Assembly (NCBI RefSeq): GCF_004681975.1
Contig: NZ_SMLK01000003.1
Location: forward strand, 124,001 to 188,000
Length of the DNA stretch: 64,000 bases
Reading direction: 5' to 3'
Source: Ramlibacter humi
GTDB lineage: Bacteria; Pseudomonadota; Gammaproteobacteria; Burkholderiales; Burkholderiaceae_C
The notes under the pieces are model-generated. The model ran no database searches. It had not been told where the DNA came from and saw nothing but the letters and a program-made list of their open reading frames with translations. Shown here in pieces: positions 1-9,136 of this stretch (positions are counted from its first letter, which is position 1; each line of letters starts with the position of its first letter). The position numbers and the translations under genes were made by a program.

Positions 1-842
1 CCGACTACGTCACGCGCCTGGTCGGCGTCGAGCTGGCCAAGACGCTGGGCCAGCCGGTGATCGTCGACAACAAGCCCGGCGCCGGCACGGTGATCGGCGT
101 GGACGTCGTCGCCAAGTCGCCGCCGGACGGTTCCGCCTTCGTCACCGTCGCCAACAGCTTCTGCGTCAACCAGACGCTGGTGAGGAAGCTCCCGTACGAC
201 GGCCTCAGGGACTTGCGGCCGGTGACGCTGATGGGCATGTCCGAGCACGTGCTGGCCACGCATCCGGGCAGCGGCCTGAAGACCGTCGCCGACATCGTGG
301 CGCAGGCCAAGGCCAAGCCGGGCAGCCTGAGCTACGCGTCGTTCGGCTCCGGTACGTCGGCGCACCTGGCGGGCGAAATGCTGAAGGCGCAGCTGGGCGT
401 GGACATCACGCACGTGCCGTACAAGGGCCAGGCGCCGGCGCTGAGCGACCTGCTGGGCGGGCAGGTGTCCATGATGTTCGGCAACTGGCCCGAGTTCCGC
501 ACCCACGTGCAGGCCGGCAAGCTGGTGGCCATCGGCATGGCGACCGCCAAGCGGTCGGTGTACGCACCGCAGATCCCGACGCTGGCCGAGCAGGGCGTGA
601 AGGTCGAATCGAATTCCTGGAACGGGCTGCTCGCACCTGCGGCCACGCCGGACGCCGTCGTGCAGCGCATGAACGCGGAAGTGAACAAGGCGCTGGCCTC
701 ACCCGCGGTGCTGGAAGCTTTCCAGAAAGGCGGCATCGCCTCGCTGTCGGGCACGCCCGCGCAGTTCGCGGAGTTCATCCAGTCCGAGATCGCGCGCTAT
801 GCGGACGTCATCCGCCGCGCCAACATCACGGCGGAAGGCTGA
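1..842 (+). CDS. Bug/TctC-family periplasmic solute-binding protein (5' truncated by window edge)
   Basis: Periplasmic binding protein of the Bug/TctC family, which captures small carboxylates for tripartite tricarboxylate-type uptake. The gene enters from the left edge, reading in frame from base 3, so the signal peptide is missing; about 279 of the usual ~320 residues remain. Visible family marks are VDNKPGAGTVIG near the visible N terminus, VPYKGQAPALSDLLGGQV in the middle and AQFAEFIQSEIARY at the end. The stop lies 11 bases before hpaD, so it probably belongs to the same aromatic-acid operon. That its ligand is a hydroxyphenylacetate-type acid is inference from position only; no membrane subunits are in view. 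Confidence 0.9.
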   Translation, partial: DYVTRLVGVELAKTLGQPVIVDNKPGAGTVIGVDVVAKSPPDGSAFVTVANSFCVNQTLVRKLPYDGLRDLRPVTLMGMSEHVLATHPGSGLKTVADIVAQAKAKPGSLSYASFGSGTSAHLAGEMLKAQLGVDITHVPYKGQAPALSDLLGGQVSMMFGNWPEFRTHVQAGKLVAIGMATAKRSVYAPQIPTLAEQGVKVESNSWNGLLAPAATPDAVVQRMNAEVNKALASPAVLEAFQKGGIASLSGTPAQFAEFIQSEIARYADVIRRANITAEG

Positions 843-853
843 AGGAGTCGTCC

Positions 854-1783
854 ATGGGCAAGTTAGCGTTGGCGGCCAAGATCACCCACGTGCCTTCGAT
901 GTACCTGAGCGAGCTGGACGGCCCGCGCAAGGACACGCGCAAGGACGCGATCGACGGCCACAAGGAGATCGGCCGCCGCTGCCGCGAGCTGGGCGTGGAC
1001 ACCATCGTGGTGTTCGACTCGCACTGGCTGGTCAATGCCAACTACCACTTCAACTGCGCGCCGCATTTCGAGGGCCGCTACACCAGCAACGAGCTGCCGC
1101 ACTTCATCAGCAACATGCGCTTCGAGATCCCGGGCAACCCGGCGCTCGGCAAGCTGCTGGCGAAGAAGTGCAACGAGATGGGCGTGGAATCGCTGGCGCA
1201 TGACGCCACCACGCTGCACCCCGAGTACGGCACGCTGGTGCCCATGCGCTACATGAATGAGGACCTGCACTTCAAGGTGGTGTCGGTCTCGGCGCTGTGC
1301 ATGGCGCATTACCTGAACGACAGCGCGCGCCTGGGCTGGGCCATCCGCCGCGCCATCGAGGACGAGTACGACGGCACGGTGGCGGTGTTCGCCAGCGGCT
1401 CGCTGTCGCACCGCTTCGCGCAGAACGGCCTGGCGCCGGAATACGCCTTCAGGATATGGAGCCCCTTCCTCGAGCAGCTGGACCGCGAGGTGGTGCGCAT
1501 GTGGCAGGCGGGCGACCAGTGGCCCGCCTTCTGCGGCATGCTGCCCGAGTACGCCAGCAAGGGCCACGGCGAAGGCTTCATGCACGACACCGCGATGCTG
1601 CTGGGCACGCTGGGCTGGTCCGAGTACACCGGAAAGGCCGAAGTGGTGACGCCCTACTTCGGCGCTTCGGGCACGGGCCAGATCAACGCCGTCTTCCCCG
1701 TCACGCCGGTGAAGGGCGACCAGATCCCGCGCCCGGTCGCTTCGGCGGCCGACGGCTACACCTCCATCCAGACCCGCCTCTGA
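854..1783 (+). CDS. hpaD: 3,4-dihydroxyphenylacetate 2,3-dioxygenase
   Basis: Extradiol ring-cleavage enzyme that opens homoprotocatechuate to 5-carboxymethyl-2-hydroxymuconate semialdehyde, a cytosolic step of 4-hydroxyphenylacetate breakdown. 309 residues, slightly longer than the ~283 of the enteric enzyme. Conserved blocks of the LigB-type family are plain: KITHVPSMYLSEL at the N terminus, VVFDSHWLVNANYH, YTSNELPHFI, EYGTLVPMRYMNED, ASGSLSHRF and MHDTAMLLGTLGW. AAGGAG at 841-846 lies seven bases before the ATG. hpaF follows after 7 bases. The aldehyde dehydrogenase (HpaE) and the decarboxylase (HpaG) needed to complete the route are not in the window and may lie to the left. Confidence 0.95.
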   Translation: MGKLALAAKITHVPSMYLSELDGPRKDTRKDAIDGHKEIGRRCRELGVDTIVVFDSHWLVNANYHFNCAPHFEGRYTSNELPHFISNMRFEIPGNPALGKLLAKKCNEMGVESLAHDATTLHPEYGTLVPMRYMNEDLHFKVVSVSALCMAHYLNDSARLGWAIRRAIEDEYDGTVAVFASGSLSHRFAQNGLAPEYAFRIWSPFLEQLDREVVRMWQAGDQWPAFCGMLPEYASKGHGEGFMHDTAMLLGTLGWSEYTGKAEVVTPYFGASGTGQINAVFPVTPVKGDQIPRPVASAADGYTSIQTRL

Positions 1784-1790
1784 GGCCGCC

Positions 1791-2195
1791 ATGCCGCATT
1801 GCGTGATCCTCTACACCCCCAACCTCGAACCCAAGCTCGAGATGGGCGCGCTGTGCCGCAAGCTGGCCGACGCGATGCTCACCCTGCGCGACGAAGCCGG
1901 CAAGCAGGTGTTTCCCACCGGGGGCACGCGCGTGCTGGCGTATCCGGCCGCGCACTACGCGGTGGCCGACGGCGCGAAAGACTACGGCTTCATGTACCTG
2001 AACGTGCGCATGGCCGCGGGCCGCAGCGCCGCGGTGCAGAAGGAAGCCGGCGACAAGCTGCTGGACGTCGTCAGGCAGCACGTCGCGCCGTGGTTCGAGA
2101 AGGAACTGGTGGGGATCACGCTGCAGATCGACGAAAGCCCGGGGCAGGTGTACGACGGGAAACACAGCACGCTGCATCCGCTGTTCAACAGATGA
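1791..2195 (+). CDS. hpaF: 5-carboxymethyl-2-hydroxymuconate delta-isomerase
   Basis: Small tautomerase-superfamily isomerase that converts 5-carboxymethyl-2-hydroxymuconate to its keto isomer in the homoprotocatechuate meta pathway. 134 residues, close to the family's ~126. The first residues are MPH, so the proline expected to act as the N-terminal catalytic base after Met removal is present. Other visible family stretches are [19 protein letters not shown] and [19 protein letters not shown]. It starts 7 bases after hpaD and is followed by hpaH, consistent with one transcript. Confidence 0.93.
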   Translation: MPHCVILYTPNLEPKLEMGALCRKLADAMLTLRDEAGKQVFPTGGTRVLAYPAAHYAVADGAKDYGFMYLNVRMAAGRSAAVQKEAGDKLLDVVRQHVAPWFEKELVGITLQIDESPGQVYDGKHSTLHPLFNR

Positions 2196-2236
2196 ACCTT
2201 TCACGCCGATGGTGCGGCGATGACCAAGCAGGAACC

Positions 2237-3037
2237 ATGTTCGACGACCAACTGATCCGGCAACTCGCCGCCGAGCTGCACGCCAGCGAACAATCTCGCG
2301 CGCAGGTGGAGCATTTCTCCAGGCGCTTTCCCGGCATGACCATCGAGGACGGTTACGCCGTCTCCCGCGCCTGGGTGAAGATGAAGATCGCCGAAGGCCG
2401 GCAGGTGCGCGGCCACAAGATCGGCCTGACCTCGCGCGCCATGCAGATGTCCAGCCAGATCGACGAGCCCGACTACGGCACGCTGCTGGACGACATGTTC
2501 TTCGAGCCGGGCGGCATTCCGATGAAGCGTTTCATCGCCCCGCGCGTGGAAGTGGAGCTGGCCTTCGTGCTGAAGAAGAAGCTCGAAGGCGACAGGATCA
2601 GCGTCGACGACGTGCTGGACGCCACCGACTACGTCACGCCCGCCATCGAGATCATCGACGCCCGCATCGAGCAGTTCGACCGCCACACCAGGGTGATGCG
2701 CAAGGTGCAGGACACCATCAGCGACAACGCGGCCAACGCGGGCATCATCGTGGCAGGCCGGAAGGTGAAGCCGCGCGACGTGGACCTGCCCTGGTGCGGT
2801 GCCATCCTGCGGCAGAACGGCGCGGTCGAGGAAACCGGCCTGGCCGCCGGCGTGCAAGGCCATCCCGCCATCGGGGTCGCCTGGCTGGCGATGAAACTCG
2901 CGCCCTGGGGCGAATGCCTGGAAGCCGGCGAAGTGGTGCTGGCCGGCTCCTTCACCCGTCCCGTCGGCGCCAAAGCCGGCGACCGCTTCGACGCCGACTA
3001 CGGCCCGCTGGGCCGCTTCGAATTCACGTTCAACTGA
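2237..3037 (+). CDS. hpaH: 2-oxo-hept-4-ene-1,7-dioate hydratase
   Basis: Metal-dependent hydratase of the fumarylacetoacetase/OHED-hydratase fold that adds water to 2-oxohept-4-ene-1,7-dioate, giving 4-hydroxy-2-oxoheptanedioate, the substrate of HpaI. The ATG at 2237 gives 266 residues, matching the ~267 of the characterised enzyme; the frame is open further upstream but that part overlaps hpaF and has no family similarity. Diagnostic segments are [41 protein letters not shown] with the metal-ligand Glu pair, [12 protein letters not shown] and GSFTRPV. It sits between hpaF and hpaI as in enteric hpa clusters. Confidence 0.95.
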   Translation: MFDDQLIRQLAAELHASEQSRAQVEHFSRRFPGMTIEDGYAVSRAWVKMKIAEGRQVRGHKIGLTSRAMQMSSQIDEPDYGTLLDDMFFEPGGIPMKRFIAPRVEVELAFVLKKKLEGDRISVDDVLDATDYVTPAIEIIDARIEQFDRHTRVMRKVQDTISDNAANAGIIVAGRKVKPRDVDLPWCGAILRQNGAVEETGLAAGVQGHPAIGVAWLAMKLAPWGECLEAGEVVLAGSFTRPVGAKAGDRFDADYGPLGRFEFTFN

Positions 3038-3054
3038 GAAGAAGAGACGAGCCC

Positions 3055-3870
3055 ATGCAGACCCCCGTGAACCCCTTCAAGCAGGCGCTGCGCGAGCGGC
3101 GTGCCCAGATCGGCCTGTGGCAGGGCCTGGCCAGCGCGTACACGGCGGAGATCTGCGCCGGCGCCGGCTTCGACTGGCTGCTGGTCGACGGCGAGCATTC
3201 GCCCAATGGCCTGGAAAGCATCCTGCAGCAGGCGCAGGCCATCGCGGGCTACCCGCAGACGCATGCCGTCGCGCGCGTGCCCATGGGCCACGGCCACGTG
3301 GGCCAGATGCTGATCAAGCAGTACCTGGACCTGGGCATCCAGTCGCTGCTGGTGCCGATGGTCGACACGCCCGAGCAGGCGAAGGAACTCGTGCGCAGCA
3401 TGCGCTACCCGCCGCAGGGCGTGCGCGGCATGGGCGGGGCGCGCGCTTCGCGCTGGGGCCGTTACCCCAACTACCCGAAGGAAGCCAACGAGCAGGTCTG
3501 CCTGCTGGTGCAGGTGGAGACGCGCGAGGCACTGGCCAACCTGGACGCCATCGCCGCCGTCGAGGGCGTGGACGGCGTGTTCATCGGCCCTTCGGACCTG
3601 TCGGCTTCCATGGGCCACGTGGGCAACGCGGCGCACCCGGAAGTGCAGGCCGCCATCGAGGACGCCTTCGCGCGCATCAACCGCGCGGGCAAGGCCGCCG
3701 GCATCCTGAGCATCGACGAAGCCGCTTCGCGCCGCTACCTGGAGCTGGGCGCGCTGTTCGTCGCCGTCGGCCTGGACAACAACCTGCTGGTCAAGGCCAC
3801 TTCCGCGCTCGCGGCGAAGTTCAAGGGCACCGCGCCGGCACCCGCCGCCAAGGGCGGCAATCCGTACTGA
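3055..3870 (+). CDS. hpaI: 4-hydroxy-2-oxoheptanedioate aldolase
   Basis: Class II metal-dependent aldolase of the HpcH/HpaI family that splits 4-hydroxy-2-oxoheptanedioate into pyruvate and succinate semialdehyde, the last step of the pathway. 271 residues from the ATG at 3055, which follows GAAGAGA and begins 17 bases after hpaH; an upstream extension of the open frame overlaps hpaH and is not coding. Family marks: [55 protein letters not shown], the metal-binding VQVETREAL and [15 protein letters not shown]. The C terminus is Ala/Pro rich. Confidence 0.95.
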   Translation: MQTPVNPFKQALRERRAQIGLWQGLASAYTAEICAGAGFDWLLVDGEHSPNGLESILQQAQAIAGYPQTHAVARVPMGHGHVGQMLIKQYLDLGIQSLLVPMVDTPEQAKELVRSMRYPPQGVRGMGGARASRWGRYPNYPKEANEQVCLLVQVETREALANLDAIAAVEGVDGVFIGPSDLSASMGHVGNAAHPEVQAAIEDAFARINRAGKAAGILSIDEAASRRYLELGALFVAVGLDNNLLVKATSALAAKFKGTAPAPAAKGGNPY

Positions 3871-3890
3871 ACACCAGGAGAGGGAACGCC

Positions 3891-4667
3891 ATGAACGCGA
3901 TCCTCAAGCCGCCTTCCGCGGCCATGCACCCCGACGAGTGGAAAGCCCGCGTGCAGCTGGCCGCCTGCTACCGCATCTTTGACCTGCTGGGCTGGACGGA
4001 GATGATCTACAACCACATCACCGTGCGCCTGCCCGACAGCGTGACCGGCGGCCAGAAGCAGTTCCTGATCAACCCTTTCGGGCTGCACTACAGCGAGGTG
4101 ACGGCCGGCAACCTGCTGAAGATCGACGTGCAGGGCCGCAAGCTGGACGACAACCCGTGGCCGGTGAACCCCGCTGGTTTCACCGTGCACTCCGCCATCC
4201 ACGAAGGCATCGCCGATGCGCACTGCGTGATGCACACGCACACGACCAACGGCCTGGCCGTCGCGTGCACGCAGGGCGGCCTGGCGCAGAACAATTTCTA
4301 TTCGGCGCAGCTGCACGGCCTGGTGGCCTACCACGACTTCGAGGGCATCACCATCCACGCCGACGAGGCGCCGCGCCTGCTGAAGAACATGGGCGACAAG
4401 CCGGTGGTGATCCTGCGCAACCACGGCCTGTTGTCGTGGGGCAAGACGCTGCCGCTGGCTTTCGTGCGCCTGTGGACGCTGCAGCGCGCCTGCGACATCC
4501 AGGTGGCGCAGGCCGCGCTGGGCCCGGCCATCGCGGTGCCCGAAGCGGTGGCGGTGAAGACCACGCACGACTCGTTCCAGTTCGACGCGCAGTTCGGCGC
4601 CGGCCAGGACGTGTTCGACGCGCTGGTGCGGCGCATCGACCGCATCGACCCCTCGTACCGGAATTGA
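3891..4667 (+). CDS. class II aldolase/adducin family protein
   Basis: Zinc-dependent aldolase or decarboxylase-like enzyme of the class II aldolase/adducin family, 258 residues. Visible are the metal-site HTHTTNGLAVAC (HxH), the third histidine in LRNHGLLSWG, and the N-terminal block YRIFDLLGWTEMIYNHITVR. The ATG at 3891 has AGGAGAGGG upstream and starts 20 bases after hpaI. Such genes act on sugar phosphates or hydroxy-oxo acids; the substrate cannot be read from sequence. Its place directly after hpaI suggests a side activity in aromatic-acid breakdown, but it could equally belong to a separate route with the following PanE-like gene. Confidence 0.85.
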   Translation: MNAILKPPSAAMHPDEWKARVQLAACYRIFDLLGWTEMIYNHITVRLPDSVTGGQKQFLINPFGLHYSEVTAGNLLKIDVQGRKLDDNPWPVNPAGFTVHSAIHEGIADAHCVMHTHTTNGLAVACTQGGLAQNNFYSAQLHGLVAYHDFEGITIHADEAPRLLKNMGDKPVVILRNHGLLSWGKTLPLAFVRLWTLQRACDIQVAQAALGPAIAVPEAVAVKTTHDSFQFDAQFGAGQDVFDALVRRIDRIDPSYRN

Positions 4668-4671
4668 TCCC

Positions 4672-5646
4672 ATGAAGGTTTGCATCTACGGCGCCGGCGC
4701 CATCGGCGGCTGGATCGGCACCAGGCTCGCGCGCGCGGGCCATCAGGTGAGCGTGGTCGCGCGCGGCGCGACGCTGGAAGCCCTGCAACTGCATGGCTTG
4801 CGGCTGGAAACCGAAGGCCAGGTGCTGACGGCGCCCGTGCGGTCCAGCGCGTCGCCGGCCGAGCTGGGCCCGCACGACGTGGTGGTGGTCGCGGTGAAGG
4901 CGCCGGCGATGGCCGACGTCGCCAAGGCCATCGGCCCGCTGCTCGGCCCCGACACCATCGTGCTCACCGCCATGAACGGCGTGCCGTGGTGGTTCTTCGA
5001 GAGTTTCGGCGGCAAGTTGGCCGGCACCCGGCTGAAGGCCGTGGACCACGATGGCTCCATCGCCAGGGCCATCCCGGGCCGGCACGTGGTCGGCTGCGTG
5101 GTGCACGCCAGCTATGCGCTCAACGGACCCGGCTTCGTCAAGCACCACTTCGGCAACAAGCTGATCGTCGGCGAGCCTTCCGGCGAGAAAACCGCGCGGA
5201 TGAAGATGCTGGCCACGGCGCTGGAGCAGGCCGGCCACGAGGTCGTGGTGTCCGAGCAGATCCAGAAAGACACCTGGTACAAGCTGTGGGGCAACATGAC
5301 CGTCAACCCGGTCAGCGCCATCACCGGCGCCACGGTCGACCGCATCATGAACGACGACCTGGTGCGCGGCTTCATCAGCAACGTGATGCTGGAAGCGCGC
5401 GAGATCGGCGCGCGCATCGGCATCCCCATCGAGCAGACGCCGGAAGACCGGCACCAGGTCACGAAGAAGCTGGGCGCCTTCAAGACGTCGATGCTGCAGG
5501 ACGTGGAGGCCGGCAAGCCGGTCGAGCTGGATGCGCTGGTCACCGTGGTGAAGGAGCTGGGCGAACTCACCGGCGTGCCCACGCCGTACACCGACGTGCT
5601 GCTCGGCCTGGCTCGGCTGCACGCGCAGGTGCACGGGCTGTACTGA
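4672..5646 (+). CDS. 2-dehydropantoate 2-reductase family protein (PanE/ApbA-like)
   Basis: NADPH-dependent reductase of the ketopantoate reductase family, 324 residues. The N-terminal Rossmann motif is GAGAIGGWIGTRLARAGH; the C-terminal ApbA domain has DTWYKLWGNMTVNPVSA with the family's catalytic lysine and asparagine. It begins 4 bases after the class II aldolase and overlaps the next gene by one base, so the three are probably cotranscribed. Family members in catabolic operons often reduce other 2-oxo acids, so assignment to pantothenate synthesis would be unsafe; the operon context argues for a catabolic role, by inference. Confidence 0.82.
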   Translation: MKVCIYGAGAIGGWIGTRLARAGHQVSVVARGATLEALQLHGLRLETEGQVLTAPVRSSASPAELGPHDVVVVAVKAPAMADVAKAIGPLLGPDTIVLTAMNGVPWWFFESFGGKLAGTRLKAVDHDGSIARAIPGRHVVGCVVHASYALNGPGFVKHHFGNKLIVGEPSGEKTARMKMLATALEQAGHEVVVSEQIQKDTWYKLWGNMTVNPVSAITGATVDRIMNDDLVRGFISNVMLEAREIGARIGIPIEQTPEDRHQVTKKLGAFKTSMLQDVEAGKPVELDALVTVVKELGELTGVPTPYTDVLLGLARLHAQVHGLY

Positions 5647-6560
5647 TGGCCGCGGTGCTTCCTTCGCGGCGCGCGCTGTCGGGCGCGGCCTTCGCCACGC
5701 TGCTGCTCATCGCGCTGATGATGGGCGCCAACCACGTGGCGGCGCGCGTCGCTTTCAACAACGGCGCCGACGTCGCCACGGCAGTGGTGTTCCGCAGCAC
5801 GGTGACCGCGCTGGTCATCGTGGCCATCCTCGCGTCGCAAGGCGTGAAGGTGAAGTTCACCGCGCGGCACAAGAAGTTCCTGCCGGCCATCGGGCTCCTG
5901 ATCGGCATCCAGAGCCTGTGCCTGTATTCGGCGGTCGCGCGGCTGCCGGTGGCATTGGCGCTGCTGGCGTTCAACACCTACCCGATCTGGACCGCCATCT
6001 GGTCGGGCCTCGTCTACCGGCACAAGCCAGAGAAGGCGATGCTGTACGCCATGCCGGTCATCCTGTTCGGCCTGGCGCTCGCGCTGGACGTGCTGGGCGC
6101 GGCTTCGGGCCTGGGCGCCGCCGGCCAGTGGAGCCGCATCGGCGCGGGTGTGGCTTTCGCGCTGGCGGCGGCCGGCACGTTCGGCCTGGCGCTGGTGCTC
6201 ACGCAGCACGAAGCAGGCGATGTCGATGGCCGCGTGCGCACCGCCACCACCATGTCGATGGCCGCCATCGTCGCGCTCATCACCGTGGGCCTGCAGGGCG
6301 GCTTCCACTTGCCGCAAGCGCCCGCAGGCTGGGGCGGGCTGGCGGCGCTGACGTTCCTATACGGCACCGCGTTCACGATCATGTTCACCGTGCTGCCCAA
6401 GCTGGGGGTGGTGGGCAACTCGGCCATCATGAACGTGGAACCGGTGTTCGCGCTGGTGCTGGGATTCCTCATCCTCGGCCAGGCGATCGCGCCGATCCAG
6501 GTGGTGGGCGCGCTGATCGTGGTGGGCGCGGTGATGGTGCTGGGAATGCGCAAGCGCTGA
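5646..6560 (+). CDS. DMT superfamily transporter (EamA domains)
   Basis: Inner-membrane drug/metabolite transporter with two EamA repeats and about ten hydrophobic helices across 304 residues, for example FATLLLIALMMGANHVAARV at the start and VVGALIVVGAVMVLGM at the end. Helix 4 region ALALLAFNTYPIWTAIWSGL carries the typical Pro. The ATG overlaps the preceding TGA (TGATG), which fixes the start and suggests translational coupling to the PanE-like gene. Probably exports or imports a small metabolite linked to the upstream operon. A dispersed-repeat-like sequence follows at 6588. Confidence 0.85.
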   Translation: MAAVLPSRRALSGAAFATLLLIALMMGANHVAARVAFNNGADVATAVVFRSTVTALVIVAILASQGVKVKFTARHKKFLPAIGLLIGIQSLCLYSAVARLPVALALLAFNTYPIWTAIWSGLVYRHKPEKAMLYAMPVILFGLALALDVLGAASGLGAAGQWSRIGAGVAFALAAAGTFGLALVLTQHEAGDVDGRVRTATTMSMAAIVALITVGLQGGFHLPQAPAGWGGLAALTFLYGTAFTIMFTVLPKLGVVGNSAIMNVEPVFALVLGFLILGQAIAPIQVVGALIVVGAVMVLGMRKR

Positions 6561-6587
6561 GGGCGCGCAGACCAGTTGAAGCCATGG

Positions 6588-6610
6588 ATTCCCGCCTCCG
6601 CGAAAATGAC
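6588..6610. repeat. short dispersed-repeat-like element, copy 1
   Basis: ATTCCCGCCT followed by CCGCGAAAATGAC between the EamA gene and alr. A close relative (ATTCCCGCCT, GCGCGAGGATGAC) lies at 17251-17273. The form resembles the small partly palindromic intergenic repeats common in Burkholderiales genomes. It lies between two convergent genes; no coding content. Confidence 0.4.
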
Positions 6611-6621
6611 GGAACGGCGCC

Positions 6622-7719
6622 TCAGCCGTCCACAGTCACGGGCACGCGAGGCGCCACCGCGCACATCAGCTCATACCCCAGCGTCCCACCCGCGCGCGCG
6701 GGCTCGTCGATGGACAGCACCTGGCCGTTGGAAGCGCGGCCCCACAGCGTGACCTCGCTGCCGAAGCCGGCCTGCGGCACCGGCGTGAGATCCACGGTCA
6801 GCATGTCCATGCTCACGCGGCCGACCAGGCGGGTGCGCACGCCGTCCACCAGCACCGGCGTGCCGGTGCTGCAATGGCGCGGGTAGCCGTCGGCGTAGCC
6901 GCAGGCCACGACGCCGATGCGCATCGGCTGTTCCGCCGTGTAGCTGGAGCCGTAGCCCACGGTGTCGCCCGGCTGCAGTTGCTGCACGCCGATCAGGCGG
7001 CTGGTGAGCGTCATCGCCGGCCGCAGCTGCCAGTGAGCGGCGTCGTTCTCCGGGTAGTCGGGCGCGCTGCCGTACACCGCGATGCCGGGGCGCAGCCAGT
7101 CGGCGCGCACGCCGGCGTCCTGCGCATGCCGCAGCGTGGCGGCGCTGTTGGACAGCGTGCGCTCGCCGGGCAGGTCGCGCGTGGCTTCGGCGAACGTCTT
7201 CATCTGGTGCGCGATGCCGCGCGGGCCGTCGGAATCGCTGAAGTGCGTCATCAGCGACACCTCGTCCACCTGGGGCAGCGCGTTCAGGCGCGTCCACGCG
7301 GCGCGGAATGCGGCTGGCGTGAAGCCCAGCCGGTTCATGCCCGAGTTCATCTTCAGGAACACGCGGTGCGGCTGCTGGGTCTTGTGGGCCGCCAGCCAGT
7401 CGATCTGCTGCTCGCAATGCACCACGTGCCACAAGCCCAGCCGGGAACACAGCTCCAGGTCGCGCGGCTCGAAGGTGCCTTCCAGCAGCAGGATGGGGCC
7501 GCGCCAGTCCAGCGCGCGCACGCGCTCGGCTTCCTGCAGGTCCAGCAGGGCGAAGCCGTCGGCGCCGCGCAGGCCGTCGAAGGCGCGTTCGATGCCGTGG
7601 CCGTACGCGTTGGCCTTGACCACGGCCCACACCCGGGCGTCCGGCGCCGCCGCGCGCATGCGCGAAAGGTTGTGCCGCAGGGCTTCGACGTGGATCGTGG
7701 CGAGGATGGGACGGGGCAT
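6622..7719 (-). CDS. alr: alanine racemase
   Basis: PLP enzyme interconverting L- and D-alanine for peptidoglycan. The ATG at 7719 gives 365 residues beginning [14 protein letters not shown]; the open frame extends upstream with a sequence unlike the family. The PLP lysine is in [10 protein letters not shown], the second catalytic tyrosine block is VGYGSSY, and the phosphate-binding RPGIAVYG is present; the C terminus has DPELCAVAP-like sequence in altered form ([12 protein letters not shown]). Divergent from lplT across 127 bases that hold an inverted repeat and AT-rich promoter sequence. Beta-barrel domain complete. Confidence 0.95.
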   Translation of the reverse strand: MPRPILATIHVEALRHNLSRMRAAAPDARVWAVVKANAYGHGIERAFDGLRGADGFALLDLQEAERVRALDWRGPILLLEGTFEPRDLELCSRLGLWHVVHCEQQIDWLAAHKTQQPHRVFLKMNSGMNRLGFTPAAFRAAWTRLNALPQVDEVSLMTHFSDSDGPRGIAHQMKTFAEATRDLPGERTLSNSAATLRHAQDAGVRADWLRPGIAVYGSAPDYPENDAAHWQLRPAMTLTSRLIGVQQLQPGDTVGYGSSYTAEQPMRIGVVACGYADGYPRHCSTGTPVLVDGVRTRLVGRVSMDMLTVDLTPVPQAGFGSEVTLWGRASNGQVLSIDEPARAGGTLGYELMCAVAPRVPVTVDG

Positions 7720-7737
7720 TCGCGGGGGTCTCTTCGG

Positions 7738-7799
7738 GGCTGTCTCGGCGATTTTGTCATTACCCCGCGTGATATAAAGCCCGACGCTTGGAGACAGCC
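7738..7799. promoter_or_regulatory. divergent alr/lplT promoter region with inverted repeat
   Basis: The 127-base gap between the two divergent starts contains GGCTGTCTC (7738-7746) and its exact inverse GAGACAGCC (7791-7799), 44 bases apart. Between them lies TATAAA at 7773-7778, a possible -10 for lplT, in a locally AT-rich patch. No clear -35 was found. The repeat could be an operator or an mRNA hairpin at the 5' end of one transcript. Confidence 0.4.
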
Positions 7800-7846
7800 G
7801 CCTTTCCCACCGCAGCCGCAATGACGGCGACCGCAAAGCCCCACCG

Positions 7847-9136
7847 ATGAAGCGCGGCTTCTACACCATCATGGCGGCGCAGTTCTTCTCGTCGCTGGCG
7901 GACAACGCCCTGTTCGTCGCGGCGGTCGAACTGCTGAAGTCCGGCGGCGCCGCCGAATGGCAACGCGCCGCCCTGGTGCCCATGTTCGCCCTGTTCTACG
8001 TGGTGCTGGCCCCGTTCGTGGGCGCGTTCGCCGACGCCCAGCCCAAGGGCCGCGTCATGTTCGTCAGCAACGCGATCAAGGTCGTGGGCTGCCTGATGAT
8101 GCTGTTCGGCACCCACCCGCTGCTGGCGTACGCCATCGTGGGCCTGGGCGCGGCGGCCTACTCGCCCGCCAAGTACGGCATCCTCACCGAGCTGCTGCCG
8201 TCCTCGCAGCTGGTCAAGGCCAACGGCTGGATCGAAGGCCTGACCATCGCCTCCATCATCCTGGGCATCCTGCTGGGCGGCCAGCTGGTGGGCCACGTGG
8301 TGGCCAGCCGCCTGCTGGCGCTGGACTTCCCGCTGATCGACACCGGCATCAACACGCCGCCCGAAGCCGCCATCACGGTGCTGATCTTCGTCTACGCCAT
8401 CGCCGCCTGGTTCAACCTGCGCATCCCGCACACCGGCGTGGAGATGCGCCCGATGCCGCGCAACCTGCTGGAACTGGTGCCGGACTTCTGGACCTGCAAC
8501 TCGCGCCTGTGGCGCGACAAGCTGGGGCAGATCTCGCTGGCCACCACCACGCTGTTCTGGGGCGTGTCGGGCAACCTGCGCTACATCATCCTGGCGTGGA
8601 GCGCCGCCGCCCTGGGCTACAGCACCACGCAGGCCTCGTCGCTGTCGGGCGTGGTGGCGCTGGGCACCGCGGTCGGCGCCATCGTCGCTTCGGTGCGCAT
8701 GCGGCTGGACATGGCCACCAGCGTGATGCCGCTGGGCATCGCCATGGGCCTGCTGGTCATCCTGATGAACTTCATCCACAACGTCTGGGTGGCCGCGCCC
8801 TTCCTCATCCTGCTGGGCGGGCTGGGCGGCTTCCTGGTCGTGCCGATGAACGCGCTGCTGCAGCACCGCGGCCACAACCTCATGGGCGCGGGCCGCTCCA
8901 TCGCCGTGCAGAACTTCAACGAGCAGGCCTGCATCCTGGGCCTGGGCGCGTTCTACAGCCTCTCGGCCGGCATGGGCCTCAGTGCGTTCGGCGCCATCAC
9001 CGCCTTCGGCCTGGTGGTGTCCGCGATGATGTGGCTGATTCAGCGCTGGCATGGCTGGAACCTGGTGAACCACCGCGAAGAGGTGGAGCACCTGATCTCG
9101 ATCGCGCGGCACGACAACACGCATGGCGGGGCCTGA
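7847..9136 (+). CDS. lplT: lysophospholipid transporter LplT
   Basis: Major-facilitator protein that flips 2-acyl-lysophospholipid into the inner membrane for reacylation. 429 residues, somewhat longer than the ~400 of the enteric protein, with about 12 hydrophobic segments. The N terminus [20 protein letters not shown] with [35 protein letters not shown] and [12 protein letters not shown] are characteristic. No acyltransferase-ligase (Aas) partner lies beside it. Its 3' end overlaps the start of the next transporter gene by 14 bases. Its pairing with alr is a recurrent arrangement in related bacteria as far as I recall. Confidence 0.9.
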   Translation: MKRGFYTIMAAQFFSSLADNALFVAAVELLKSGGAAEWQRAALVPMFALFYVVLAPFVGAFADAQPKGRVMFVSNAIKVVGCLMMLFGTHPLLAYAIVGLGAAAYSPAKYGILTELLPSSQLVKANGWIEGLTIASIILGILLGGQLVGHVVASRLLALDFPLIDTGINTPPEAAITVLIFVYAIAAWFNLRIPHTGVEMRPMPRNLLELVPDFWTCNSRLWRDKLGQISLATTTLFWGVSGNLRYIILAWSAAALGYSTTQASSLSGVVALGTAVGAIVASVRMRLDMATSVMPLGIAMGLLVILMNFIHNVWVAAPFLILLGGLGGFLVVPMNALLQHRGHNLMGAGRSIAVQNFNEQACILGLGAFYSLSAGMGLSAFGAITAFGLVVSAMMWLIQRWHGWNLVNHREEVEHLISIARHDNTHGGA

